The translations under genes were made by a program, and so were the position numbers. The notes beneath the pieces were generated by a model that was not told the origin of the DNA, did no database searches, and worked only from the letters and a program-made list of their open reading frames with translations. From Chloroflexota bacterium (lineage in GTDB: Bacteria; Chloroflexota; UBA11872; VXOZ01), in assembly GCA_028874195.1 (NCBI GenBank), contig JAPPLM010000009.1, positions 1-62,803 on the forward strand: 62,803 nucleotides of DNA. Direction: 5' to 3'. Positions 44,514 through 53,403 of this stretch are shown here, piece by piece (within the stretch, counting starts at the first letter, position 1; each line of letters starts with the position of its first letter).

Positions 44514-45236
44514 ATGGCTGAGATATTTCTTCTTTCCCTTAGGCAGCTCTTGGGACGTTGGCGCCTGATTGTCATTCTATTGCTCGCCGCCCTGCCGTCG
44601 CTGCTTGTGCTCCTGATCAGAGCCATTGGTGAAGGCGAGATGGCCTTTCATGGCGAGTTCGTAGGAGTCGTTATTGACGCCATGATTACCGGCGGCATCA
44701 TGCCAATCGTGACGATGACGCTGGCAACCGCGGCCTTCGGCAACGAGCTGGAAGATAAAACGCTCTACTTCCTAGTCTTGAAGCCGGTATCGCGGGTTTC
44801 TATCGTGCTCGCAAAACTGCTGGCAGTCTTAGTAGTTGCCTTGCCGCTGGTGATAGCGAGTGGCGTCGTAGCTTCCGCACTCGTAAACGCGGAGGCGCAA
44901 CAGATGGGAATCCTCGCCATCGCGCTGGCCGCGGGTGTGACCGCCTACGCCTCAGTCTTTACTTTGGCTGGCCTCTTGACCCCACGCGCGCTGGCCTACG
45001 GCCTGGTGTACGTGTTGGTTTGGGAAGGTTTGCTGAGCACGATCGTGAGCGGCATTGGCTACCTGAGCGTCCGGGGCTACACGCTCGCGCTGCTGCACGG
45101 CATGGATGAGAGCAGCTTTGCAGTATTCGAGGGGCGCGTGATCGAGTTCCCCGCCGCCATTGTCGGCACGGTTGTCGTGATTGCGGCCTTCTTCCTGCTG
45201 GCGCTCTATCGCCTGCGCACGATGGACGTGCCTTAG
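44514..45236 (+). CDS. ABC-2 type permease (second permease of operon)
   Basis: The 240-residue, six-helix protein begins straight after the preceding stop codon, and GGAG within the previous gene can serve as its ribosome site. The EDKTLYFLVLKPVSR segment near residue 82 is the conserved loop of ABC-2 permeases that couples to the ATPase, and LIVGR-like helix ends frame it. It closes the operon; an HAD gene converges from the right. The substrate is unknown. Confidence 0.85.
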   Translation: MAEIFLLSLRQLLGRWRLIVILLLAALPSLLVLLIRAIGEGEMAFHGEFVGVVIDAMITGGIMPIVTMTLATAAFGNELEDKTLYFLVLKPVSRVSIVLAKLLAVLVVALPLVIASGVVASALVNAEAQQMGILAIALAAGVTAYASVFTLAGLLTPRALAYGLVYVLVWEGLLSTIVSGIGYLSVRGYTLALLHGMDESSFAVFEGRVIEFPAAIVGTVVVIAAFFLLALYRLRTMDVP

Positions 45237-45355
45237 GGACGAATGGGCTAGACACTGTAAAGTGCCGCACGTCTCAAGGCTGTGAAATACCTGCCGTAAG
45301 TTCTGCCCGTTCGATTATATCCGGCTGCGGACCGCATGGTGTCGGAGCGATCCAG

Positions 45356-46102
45356 TCATCGCACTCCCCGCAAGATATAGGGAGTTAAGTCAGCGAGCGA
45401 TGTGACTTCCAAGTCGGGTTGGGCATCACTCTTGCCCCGTTCTTTGCCGCCGCGATTCAACCACACCGAGGTAAGACCTGCCGCATTCGCGCCCGCAACG
45501 TCAGTCGCCAGGCTATCTCCCACGTGCCACACATGCTTGCCGGATTCACCAAGAGCCTTGAGCACAACTGCAAACGCACGTTTGTCCGGTTTGGCCACGC
45601 CGGTCTCACCTGAGATGGAAAGAGCACTAAAACTGCTAGCAATACCTAAAGCCTCGATCTTAATTCGCTGCGTGTCGGCGGCGCCATTCGTTACCAGGGC
45701 TATCGGGACGCGTGCCTGCCGCACTGCACTCATGAGTCCCGCTACGTCAGGGAAAGGCTGATAGGATTCCCAGGCAAAGCGCAAGTGTGTCTTGGCTGCA
45801 AATTGAGCGAGCGCGTCGTCATGGTTGCCACAGGCCTGAAGCGTCCTACGCCAGGCCTCGACAGCAAGTTCTGCACCGCTCAATCTGCCCAGTGTCCAAG
45901 CATCAAGTCTCTCTGGCCCGTAATTGGCGAAGACTGTGTGATTGGCTTCCTGCAATTGCCTGGCCTCTAGCCCTGTCCGCAGCGACGCGAGCTCCTCGCA
46001 GGTGCGCGTGACGGTCTGCGGGAATGAGCTGCCGTCCAGCAATGTATCGTCCAAGTCAAGAAGAAGCGCGCACACTCGTTTCACATACAGCCTCAGCGTC
46101 AT
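45356..46102 (-). CDS. HAD-superfamily hydrolase
   Basis: The 248-residue haloacid-dehalogenase-type phosphatase has motif I DLDDTLLDG (Asp16 and Asp18), an alpha-helical cap in about residues 30-105, motif II LVTNGAA, motif III Lys in VAKPDKRAF, and motif IV HVGDSLATDVAGANAAG. Length and cap resemble phosphoglycolate phosphatase or YjjG-like nucleotide phosphatases. The exact substrate cannot be read. The frame starts with an ATG at 46102; a GTG at residue 8 is an alternative start. Confidence 0.88.
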   Translation of the reverse strand: MTLRLYVKRVCALLLDLDDTLLDGSSFPQTVTRTCEELASLRTGLEARQLQEANHTVFANYGPERLDAWTLGRLSGAELAVEAWRRTLQACGNHDDALAQFAAKTHLRFAWESYQPFPDVAGLMSAVRQARVPIALVTNGAADTQRIKIEALGIASSFSALSISGETGVAKPDKRAFAVVLKALGESGKHVWHVGDSLATDVAGANAAGLTSVWLNRGGKERGKSDAQPDLEVTSLADLTPYILRGVR

Positions 46103-46176
46103 CTTGCTTCTACATTAGAGAGAGGCATCCGTCCACATGTCACCAATCTCTTCTCTCCCACTATCGCTGCCCAGTC

Positions 46177-47103
46177 TTAGCCAGTCTCAATGCGGCCGAA
46201 GTCGCGCAGCACTCTCAGATTCTTCAAGGTAATGCGAGCCTGCCATTCGCGTTTGGCTATCTCCCAGGCCTCCGGATGCTGGTCTCCCCACGAAAAATTC
46301 GGCGACCACGCGCCATCCGCGCCTTGCTGCTCGATCTCGAAGTCTAGGTTCATTGCCACTTCTGCCGCGAACCGCTCCGCCAAAGCCGCCACTGGAGAAG
46401 ATACCACATACAGCGGCTTCAGTACATAGCCCGCCAGTTGCTCCGGCTCCCGGGCAACGCCATGCTCCGCCGCCTTGGCAATTTTCTCCCAAATGCGGTC
46501 TCTTTGCACTTGCGGTAGCGCTGCCGTCTCCGCGAGGCCGACAAAGCAGATGAGGTCGTGCATCTCCATCTCGTCGGGCAGAGAGTCCAAGTGCGCAAAA
46601 ACCGCAGTCGTCACTGACGCCAGCAGGTCCGCCGGCACTGACGCACTATAGTCGTGCAAGTATCCCACAATCTCCACCCGTGGGTTGCTCAAGAACCCAC
46701 CAAAGCCCGCTTCACTGCCGGCATAGTCCCACCACGGCGCGTGAGGCGCGTCTTCAACCTCGGGCGGAATAATCGGCCACACCTGCCGGGACGCGTCAAA
46801 GGTGTCGAGAAGGTAATCAAGCCCCCTACGCACCAGCGGATGCTCTGCGGGCACGCCCAATGTCCGGAAATTCTGAAAGGCTACGGTGGTCGCAATCACC
46901 GACGACGCCGGCGTGCGAAGATCGGGTTCCAGGCCGTGGCCGAAACCACCGTCGTCGTTTTGATACGCCGCCAGCGCGTCAAGCACCTGCTCGGTGGTCC
47001 CATCTTCAAAATGGAACTCCAGCAGCGCTCGATCCAAATCCCTCCCCTGCTCCATAACAATTGCCTTGGCACGCTCGAAAGCCGCTGCAGTGAGTCTTTT
47101 CAT
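46177..47103 (-). CDS. Alpha/alpha-toroid protein (prenyltransferase/squalene-cyclase-like fold), function unknown
   Basis: The 308-residue protein has the QNDDGGFGHGLEPD segment near residues 45-60, which resembles the QW/GGF turn of terpene-cyclase, prenyltransferase beta-subunit and alpha-macroglobulin toroids. The rest alternates amphipathic helices with WDYAG, GFGGF and SWGDQHPE turns. No DxDD catalytic motif of squalene cyclases and no zinc triad of prenyltransferases is seen, so it may be non-catalytic or a distinct enzyme. No signal peptide. The ATG at 47103 follows GAGGA by nine bases. It stands alone between the HAD and solute-binding genes. Confidence 0.55.
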   Translation of the reverse strand: MKRLTAAAFERAKAIVMEQGRDLDRALLEFHFEDGTTEQVLDALAAYQNDDGGFGHGLEPDLRTPASSVIATTVAFQNFRTLGVPAEHPLVRRGLDYLLDTFDASRQVWPIIPPEVEDAPHAPWWDYAGSEAGFGGFLSNPRVEIVGYLHDYSASVPADLLASVTTAVFAHLDSLPDEMEMHDLICFVGLAETAALPQVQRDRIWEKIAKAAEHGVAREPEQLAGYVLKPLYVVSSPVAALAERFAAEVAMNLDFEIEQQGADGAWSPNFSWGDQHPEAWEIAKREWQARITLKNLRVLRDFGRIETG

Positions 47104-47607
47104 TTTGTCCAGTCCTCGTTGATCAAGAATGCAGAGCCGACTGTTTCGTCACTTGGCCGTGTCGAAGAATTCACTTTGTGGGTCGTCAGCGCAATGTTAG
47201 CCATTGGATTACCGCTTAAGAATCAAAAAGCCATGGTGCGCAACAATACTGTAGACGATGGGGCGGAGGCATGCCAAAGAGGGAAGTTTCGGGCGCAACC
47301 TCAATTAGGCTGAAAACTGCCACAATGGAATCCGCGTCCAACGCCTATCGCCTAAGGAGAGAGTTCGACCGTGAATGCCGTGGAAATTGGACCTTATGTC
47401 AAATCTCAGAGAGTAGAAGGCCGCCCGCTTTTCTGACACAACCAAGACTGTCAAGTCCTTAACAATTGCAGATATTAGCAGACTCCTGCTATAGTGATGC
47501 CCAAGCGGCTTGATGGAGCGAAAGGAGGGTGAGTACGACGAGTCTACGGCCGCACAATGACCAGTGTCTTTCCATAGACGGTCAATCCCTTTAAGAGGAG
47601 GGAAACG
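47104..47607. other. 504-base intergenic region with a promoter for the solute-binding gene
   Basis: No gene is evident. A candidate promoter has TTGCAG at 47466-47471, an 18-base spacer and TATAGT at 47490-47495 with TGC before it, giving an extended -10 look. Near 47541 a possible hairpin with arms GTCTACGG and CCATAGAC precedes the start region. The leader carries a GGAGG followed at once by GTG (47524-47531), too close to serve as a start. Confidence 0.45.
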
Positions 47608-48957
47608 ATGGCGGATACACTATCTCGGCGATCAATACTACGCGGCGCGCTGGTAGGCGGCGCAGTCGCGATTTCGGCAGCCTGCGGCGCGGTGCCGGCA
47701 ACACCTACCGATGTGGGACAAGAGGGCGAGGCCCCGAAGGCAGCAGAGGCCGCACCCAAAGACGAAGGCCCCAAGACGGTTAACTTCCTCCACGTGCTGG
47801 AAGGCCAGAACGAGACCTGGCGCAACGGTTGGGCAGAGGTGGTAGAGACGTTCGAAACGAAGAACCCGGATCAGAAGATTGCAATCGCTGACTCCGCGTT
47901 CGGTGAACTGCCAACCAAAGCGGCAGCGGCGCAAGCCGGCGGAATCAAATTCGACATCATTTACGGCTACTTTGGATGGGTAGGAACTTTTGTGGCGGGC
48001 AACATTGTCCAGCCGCTCGATCCCATCATTGCGACGGACCCGGAAATTGATCCCGCGAACTTCCACGAGGCCGCCAAATGGATCCACAAGGGCCAAAACT
48101 ACGGCGTCGCCTGGTGGATCAACTCGCGCGAAATCTGGTACAACAAGAGCCTCATCGTCAATGCCGGCCTCAAGACTCCCACCGAGCTCGAGGCTGAGGG
48201 TAATTGGACCTGGGATGCCGCTTTGGAAGCGGCCATAAAGCTGACCAAGGTCGAAGGCGATGAAGTAGTGGTAGGCGGCATGGGCACCCAGCCGCACGTT
48301 CCCTCTGTGCTGACGTACTATTCTTGGGCTTGGGGGGCCGAATTCTGGAATCCGGATTGTAGCCAAGGCGGTTTTGGCAGCGATGCCTTCCGCGATGCGG
48401 TGCAGTTTCAGGCGGATACCTTCACCAAGCACCGCGTGCAGGGCGGCAACTATTTCGAGGGCAACACGGCCATCTATCACACCGGTCACTTCCAGATCCG
48501 GCGCATCAACGAGCAGGTCACGCCGACGAATCTGTTTGAAGTCGGCATGGCGCCAACTCCAAATGGGCCCGGCGGGCGTAAAGCCGCCTATGCCGTGGTC
48601 GCCATCCACCTCGGATCACAGGCGGAAAACCCCGAGGGCGGCTGGGATTTCATCAAGCACACGGTGATCGGCGACCTGCAGGAAATCTGGGTGCCGCAAG
48701 GCGGCGGGCGCTATCCGGCGGACTTGCGGCGTGAGCCGATCACGACTAAGGACTATGAGGACGCCAGCGTCTATAAGACGATGGCGTCTATCGCCAACGC
48801 GACGCCCACGCTCATCCAGCAAGGCGACTTCAACGATATCTGGCGCAACGAGACGTGGCCGGCAATCTTGGAAGGCGCCATAACGGTGCCGGAGGCACTG
48901 CAAAAGACGCAGGACCAAGTCCAAGGCTGGCTGGACGACCGCGGTTGTCTCTGGTAA
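47608..48957 (+). CDS. Tat-exported extracellular solute-binding lipoprotein
   Basis: The 449-residue protein has a clear Tat motif (SRRSILRG at 6-13), a hydrophobic core and lipobox SAAC near residue 23. It is a family-1 solute-binding protein with WWINSREIWYNKSLIVNAG near 168-186, typical of sugar-binding ABC components. It lacks the DxDxDG loop and the LPLARGE tail of the five paralogues, so it is a separate family member. ATG 47608 is preceded by GAGGAGG at seven bases. A strong terminator follows (48970), and no importer permease genes lie beside it. The ligand is unknown. Confidence 0.88.
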   Translation: MADTLSRRSILRGALVGGAVAISAACGAVPATPTDVGQEGEAPKAAEAAPKDEGPKTVNFLHVLEGQNETWRNGWAEVVETFETKNPDQKIAIADSAFGELPTKAAAAQAGGIKFDIIYGYFGWVGTFVAGNIVQPLDPIIATDPEIDPANFHEAAKWIHKGQNYGVAWWINSREIWYNKSLIVNAGLKTPTELEAEGNWTWDAALEAAIKLTKVEGDEVVVGGMGTQPHVPSVLTYYSWAWGAEFWNPDCSQGGFGSDAFRDAVQFQADTFTKHRVQGGNYFEGNTAIYHTGHFQIRRINEQVTPTNLFEVGMAPTPNGPGGRKAAYAVVAIHLGSQAENPEGGWDFIKHTVIGDLQEIWVPQGGGRYPADLRREPITTKDYEDASVYKTMASIANATPTLIQQGDFNDIWRNETWPAILEGAITVPEALQKTQDQVQGWLDDRGCLW

Positions 48958-48969
48958 ACAGGGATTCGC

Positions 48970-49006
48970 AACCAGGGGAGCGAAGTTCGCTCCCCTGGTT
49001 CATTTT
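48970..49006 (+). terminator. Rho-independent terminator after the solute-binding gene
   Basis: Near-perfect arms AACCAGGGGAGCGAA (48970-48984) and TTCGCTCCCCTGGTT (48986-49000) flank one base, so a real hairpin of at least 11 bp forms. CATTTTG follows. It sits 13 bases after the stop codon and argues that the nitrilase gene is mainly transcribed separately. Confidence 0.9.
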
Positions 49007-49103
49007 GTACAATGCAAGGGCTGGGCCATGATGCACGCGCTCGACCGCAAGCGAACCGGGCCCTGCTTGTGCCCGGTAACCTGAGAACGGGGAGTAGAGG
49101 AAT

Positions 49104-50036
49104 ATGGCTCGTCTTGCGAAAGTTGCCGTCTGTTCTACGCCAAATTCGGTTGTCGGCGAGGACGACGAGGAACGCCATGAGTTTAACCTGCGTAAGGCCG
49201 AGGAACTGCTCCACGAGGCCGCGGCGCAAGGGGCGGACATTGCCTGCCTACCTGAGGCCTTTCCAGTGCGCGGCATTAACTCCGGCGGTACCGACGACCG
49301 TTGGTACGAGCCGGTGCCCGGCGGCGAGACCTATCAGCGCATGGCGGCGGTGGCGCGGCAGCACGGCATGTACGTTGTCGCCCCAGTCCTTGGCCTGGAT
49401 GACGATGGACTGCGGCGCAATGTGGCCATGGTAATCGACCGCAACGGCAACTACGTCGGCGGTTACAACAAAGTCCACCTGACCGTTACCGAAATCGAAC
49501 AGTGGGGGATCACCGCCGGCGATTCCTGGCCGGTCTTCGACCTGGACTTCGGCAAGATTGGCATCACCATCTGCTATGACGTTTTCTTCCCGGAGGGATA
49601 CCGCATCCTCGCCCTCAAGGGCGCTGACATTATCTACCACCCGACCATGTACAGCATGTACGGCGAGGTCGGTTGGGAGGCGGTGATCCATTCCCGCGCC
49701 ATCGATAACTGCGTTTACGTCTGTCCGGTGAACTATGGGTTCACCGACCACGAGCCCTGGATGCCGGGCATGTGCCTCAACCGCAGCAGCGTGATCGGAC
49801 CCGACGGCATAACCCTGGCAGACCGCGGCCGCTACTGGGGCGTGGCCATGGCAGAACTCGACCTCGACCGCCCGCGCATGGTCTACCGAGGCGGCACCAC
49901 CGGCTTAGCCAGCTTCCGCGAAGATGCCTGGAACCACCGCCGGCCGGATACCTACCAGGAACTCTTGGACTACGGGTATTGGGTAGACGGGCTGCACGAG
50001 AAATCAGTTGAGCAGCCCGTTGAAACAGAGGCCTAG
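49104..50036 (+). CDS. Nitrilase-superfamily carbon-nitrogen hydrolase
   Basis: The 310-residue amidase-type enzyme has the catalytic triad Glu51 (CLPEAFP), Lys123 (GGYNKVHL) and Cys157 (TICYDVFFPE). The wording and a long insert in the C-terminal third (the NRSSVIGPDGITL region) are like beta-ureidopropionase or N-carbamoyl amino acid amidohydrolase branches. It would act in the cytoplasm on an amide or carbamoyl compound. ATG 49104 has GGGGAG eleven bases upstream. It follows the solute-binding gene but after a terminator. Confidence 0.88.
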   Translation: MARLAKVAVCSTPNSVVGEDDEERHEFNLRKAEELLHEAAAQGADIACLPEAFPVRGINSGGTDDRWYEPVPGGETYQRMAAVARQHGMYVVAPVLGLDDDGLRRNVAMVIDRNGNYVGGYNKVHLTVTEIEQWGITAGDSWPVFDLDFGKIGITICYDVFFPEGYRILALKGADIIYHPTMYSMYGEVGWEAVIHSRAIDNCVYVCPVNYGFTDHEPWMPGMCLNRSSVIGPDGITLADRGRYWGVAMAELDLDRPRMVYRGGTTGLASFREDAWNHRRPDTYQELLDYGYWVDGLHEKSVEQPVETEA

Positions 50037-50252
50037 TCTGCCCGTCCTCGCCAACTAAGCGATTGGAATTGGTCGAGGTGCTCTTTCCAGCAACAGGGTG
50101 ATAGACTCATCGCAATACCCCCAAATGGTCAACCCTGCCGTGTGTAATGTGGGGCTAACCCACATCGCCTAGCCTGTCTGTTGTGGTCTGGGTGGGTGAG
50201 GTGCGGGGTAAACCAATGCCGCTGAGGTAACGAATAGAGTGCAAGGTTGACA

Positions 50253-50705
50253 GTGTCACCGGATCGTTGGGCACATTTCCTGTTTGCCGTCATGTGTGCA
50301 GGCATCTACGCTGCGATCCTTTATGCACGTCATGGAAAAGCGAGTACCGGCCGGATCGCGTCAATCGCGCTTGCGTTCCCGTTCCTGTTCCTCGGTAGCG
50401 CCGTGCCCGACCTCGATATTTCCCTGTTCGGCATCGGTGGCCACCGCAACATCCTCTTTCACAGTGCCTTGCCGTACTTCGCATTTGCTTGGCTCTGCAA
50501 CCGCACAAGCTACCGCAGCGAGATACTGACAGCCGTGAAGGTTGCCTTTGCCCTGGGCTTGGGCAGTCACCTAATCATGGACTTCCCACAAGGCAGGATC
50601 GTCGGGATGCCTACGTCGTTCCTCGATCCCCTTTGGCTGCTGGGCAACGGGATTGCGGTCGTGCTAGTCTCCGTGAGGGAGCACGGGAGAGGAGTGTGCG
50701 TGTAG
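50253..50705 (+). CDS. Small membrane protein, YdjM/LexA-regulated hydrolase-like
   Basis: The 150-residue protein has about four membrane helices. HRNILFHS near residue 70 and LGLGSHLIMDFPQG near 110 resemble the conserved His/Asp elements of YdjM-like inner-membrane proteins (PF04307), which may bind metal. SAVPDLDIS at about residue 50 also fits the DxD pattern of that family. GTG at 50253 is preferred to TTG at 50247 because AAGG lies six bases upstream. Function is unproven. Confidence 0.5.
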   Translation: MSPDRWAHFLFAVMCAGIYAAILYARHGKASTGRIASIALAFPFLFLGSAVPDLDISLFGIGGHRNILFHSALPYFAFAWLCNRTSYRSEILTAVKVAFALGLGSHLIMDFPQGRIVGMPTSFLDPLWLLGNGIAVVLVSVREHGRGVCV

Positions 50706-50941
50706 GTTTGCGAAAGCGTGCTATTGTCTACTTATTTCAATACTTTTCTCTGATCTTTCCTAACTGTGTGATGCGGCAGTGTTGAAGATCGAGCTTCGTC
50801 AACAGACTGCGATACGGAGGCTTATCCCCGCTTCTTAGCGAGAAAAGCAAACACCGTCTCAGGCAAGTGATCAGATCTCTCTTGTCACGGCGGTTTATGC
50901 TAATGCCAGGTGTACCGACCTATTTCAAGGGAGACAATCGC

Positions 50942-51610
50942 ATGCTCATTGATACCGACGACTTTGTTACCCAGCGTATCGCTGAAAACGAGGTCCTCGC
51001 ACCCGAAAAGACCGCCCTCATCATCATCGACATGATGAACCGCTTCTGCAATCCGGTCTGGCTGGCCCAAGGCAACCACGAGAGAGCCGAGTGGTTCGCC
51101 CGCGAGCTCGACTACGTGATTCCCAACGTCACCGACGCGCTTCACATCTTTCGCGAGGCCGGCGCCCTCGTCGTCCATGCCGTTTGCGCCAGGTGGACGC
51201 TGGACAAGCGCGATGCGCCGCTCCACATGCGTGAACGAGACTACGACCTATTCGATACCCCCGCCATGTCGGTGATCGAACAGTTGGCGCCGCTGCCTGG
51301 CGAGATGCTCATCCGCAAGACGACAGGCTCTGTCTTTACAGGCACGGGCCTTGACTACCTGCTGCACCAAGCCGGCATCGAAAACGTGGTGCTGTGCGGG
51401 CAGTACGGCAGCGCCTGCGTCTTCTACTCCCTGATACAAAGCCGGGAACTCGGTTTCAAGCAGCGGGTCTGGCTGGAGGACTGCATCCTCTACAGCAGCG
51501 AGGTAAGCAAACACCTCTTCCCCGCCCTCGTCGGCCAGCATTGGGCCACCCTGGCAAACCGGGAGGAAGTTGCCCGCGCTCTCGTCCCGGTGTCCGCACC
51601 TGCAGGCTGA
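50942..51610 (+). CDS. Isochorismatase-family cysteine hydrolase
   Basis: The 222-residue protein has the Asp30-Lys126-Cys159 triad of this superfamily (IIIDMMNRF, IRKTTGS, YGSACVFYS). Members hydrolyse amides such as nicotinamide, N-carbamoyl compounds or biuret; the CGQYGSAC wording is a variant of the usual GxxTxxCV. Start ATG 50942 follows GGGAG by eight bases. With the nitrilase 900 bases upstream it could form an amide- or carbamoyl-degrading pair, which is inference. Confidence 0.85.
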   Translation: MLIDTDDFVTQRIAENEVLAPEKTALIIIDMMNRFCNPVWLAQGNHERAEWFARELDYVIPNVTDALHIFREAGALVVHAVCARWTLDKRDAPLHMRERDYDLFDTPAMSVIEQLAPLPGEMLIRKTTGSVFTGTGLDYLLHQAGIENVVLCGQYGSACVFYSLIQSRELGFKQRVWLEDCILYSSEVSKHLFPALVGQHWATLANREEVARALVPVSAPAG

Positions 51611-51803
51611 CCGAGAGCAAGAGAAGCTGGTATGCTGACCGCAAATGCGGGTGCAAAAGACCTTGGTTTGGCGGCTTGGCTCCTGACGCACAAGTCGCCA
51701 AGATTAGTTGGCGGCTGATCAAGATTGCGCTAGCGCAACTACCCTTGCACGGCAGCAGGACAGCAATTCTCTCGATACGACCCATTTACGAGGGACGCCA
51801 GTC

Positions 51804-52334
51804 ATGAGGGACCCCAATGCTGAGAGAAAGCAAGAGTTAGAACGCAGGCGCCGGGCGCTTTCTGAGAGACAGAAGGAGTTCGAAGCGCGCCGCCTTGAAC
51901 TGGAAGACCGCAAGCAGCTCTTTCAGGAACGCGAAGCATTAGGTAGAGAAGAGCAAGAATTAGCCGAAGAAGAGGAAAAGCTGCTTCGTGAAAATGAGAG
52001 GCTCGACCATCTTGAAGTAGGACTGGATTACGCGGATGACACGGAATCGCCAGAATCCGAGAAGGCAGCAACAGCAGACGGACCCCGCAGATCTCCCAAG
52101 CATACCGTAGGGCTGATCATAGCCTTCTTGGGCATCTTCATAATCTTATTTGGCATTGTATTGATCGCAGTGGCCGTAATCACTGAGTTGTTGCGCGGAG
52201 ACATTGGCGAAGGTCTGTGGGGAATCTTCAGCGGCCTGTTCGTGATACTCATAGGCGTTATTGTGCTGGCTATTGGCGGCAGCGTGATGCCGGATTCTGA
52301 TGAGGACCCAGCGGAAACCGAAGATTCCCCATGA
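51804..52334 (+). CDS. Coiled-coil membrane protein of unknown function
   Basis: The 176-residue protein has three parts: a highly charged coiled coil (about residues 5-80, rich in E, R, K and L with heptad spacing), an acidic/basic linker, and two membrane helices (about 100-125 and 135-155), ending in an acidic tail. No catalytic motif is seen. Start ATG 51804 has GAGGG nine bases upstream; upstream codons in frame lack protein character. The soluble coiled coil would face the cytoplasm if both termini are inside. Confidence 0.7.
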   Translation: MRDPNAERKQELERRRRALSERQKEFEARRLELEDRKQLFQEREALGREEQELAEEEEKLLRENERLDHLEVGLDYADDTESPESEKAATADGPRRSPKHTVGLIIAFLGIFIILFGIVLIAVAVITELLRGDIGEGLWGIFSGLFVILIGVIVLAIGGSVMPDSDEDPAETEDSP

Positions 52335-52673
52335 AGCATGGTGGTTGCATAGACCCAAATGCCTTCTACAAGTAACGACACCGGTCGGCAATCACATCCC
52401 CGCAGAGAGGGAACGCTGCACGTCGGCCGCTCTCGCCATGATGTGATCACAAATCACCCTGGCGTTAGGACCCTCACACACTGCCAGCATGGGCGCTGTA
52501 ATCTGTTTGAATCAACAAGAAGTAGCAGAAATCCACTCTACGTGCCTCGCGGGCGGGATAAGGGGGGCCGCTTCTGCGACGTGGCTGGCGACTACTGCGC
52601 CTGCACATGCGGCATCCCAGGACTGACTTCGGCTCTGGCGAATGTCGAAGGCGCGCGGCAGCCGTCGTCCCTC
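52335..52673. other. 339-base intergenic region between convergent genes
   Basis: I see no gene, strong hairpin or repeat in this stretch. Confidence 0.35.
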
Positions 52674-53366
52674 TTAACCTCCGCTGCGGTTGAGGTCGGT
52701 CAAGGACAGTTGCCGCTCCGGGTTGTGATAGAGCCAAGTCTCGAAGTTTCGTTTGATGAGCGGCCATTCGCTGTCCAGCATGGCGAACCACGCCGTATCG
52801 CGATTGCGGCCCTTACGAATCATGTGCTGTCGAAAGATGCCCTCAAAGCTGAAACCGAGACGCAGAGCCGCCGCACGTGACCGCGCGTTCAGAGAGTCGC
52901 ACTTCCACTCGACCCGCCGGTAGTGCAGCCGGTCGAACGCCTCACAGAGCATCAGGTACGCAGCTTCCGTGTTTGCTTGCGTCCGCTGCGCCTCCGGTGT
53001 ATACCAGATGTTCCCGATTTCCAGGCGACGCATCTCCTCCGCGATATTTACCAAGCTCACCATTCCCACGCGCCGCTGGGACTCGTGCTGGTGAACGGTA
53101 AAGAAGAGCGGATCGTCTGGGGCCACCCACTGCGTAAGCCACTCCCGCATAGACTCTACGCTGTCAAAGGGACCGTACGGCAAATACGTCCACACCTGCT
53201 CCTTGGTAGCGGAGCCGTGCGTGCCTGCGAAGAGCTGCTCCACGTCTGCTTGGGGATTCACCGGCGACAGCGTGACAAACTCGCCTATGTAGTCCGTTCT
53301 GCGCGGGACGTCAACATGCGCGATGGGTTCTACGGCATTCCCAACCGGCAGAGACGAATCTGCCAT
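52674..53366 (-). CDS. RimJ/RimL-type GNAT acetyltransferase
   Basis: The 230-residue protein matches the ribosomal-protein-acetyltransferase-like GNAT branch. Strand LVNIAEEMRRLEIGNIWYTPEAQRTQANTEA near residues 110-140 carries the acetyl-CoA-binding Q-R-T-Q-A-N-T stretch (consensus Q/RxxGxG/A, here without Gly). Near the C-terminus CDSLNARSRAAALRLGFSFEGIFRQHM is the typical N-x-R-S-x-x-x-x-x-x-LGF element. The target may be a protein N-terminus or a small molecule. The ATG has only a weak ribosome site. Confidence 0.85.
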   Translation of the reverse strand: MADSSLPVGNAVEPIAHVDVPRRTDYIGEFVTLSPVNPQADVEQLFAGTHGSATKEQVWTYLPYGPFDSVESMREWLTQWVAPDDPLFFTVHQHESQRRVGMVSLVNIAEEMRRLEIGNIWYTPEAQRTQANTEAAYLMLCEAFDRLHYRRVEWKCDSLNARSRAAALRLGFSFEGIFRQHMIRKGRNRDTAWFAMLDSEWPLIKRNFETWLYHNPERQLSLTDLNRSGG

Positions 53367-53403
53367 AACAATTCCAATCCAGAGACTTCACACACTAAAG
53401 GAC

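Noticed and set aside
47521-47587. Possible leader peptide before the solute-binding gene (GTG at 47529)
   Set aside because: GGAGG directly touches the GTG, giving zero spacing, and no protein-like pattern follows.
52359-52880. Plus-strand frame of about 170 codons between the coiled-coil and acetyltransferase genes
   Set aside because: It lies mostly antisense to the acetyltransferase gene, has low-complexity Arg/Ser-rich content and no recognisable fold or ribosome site.
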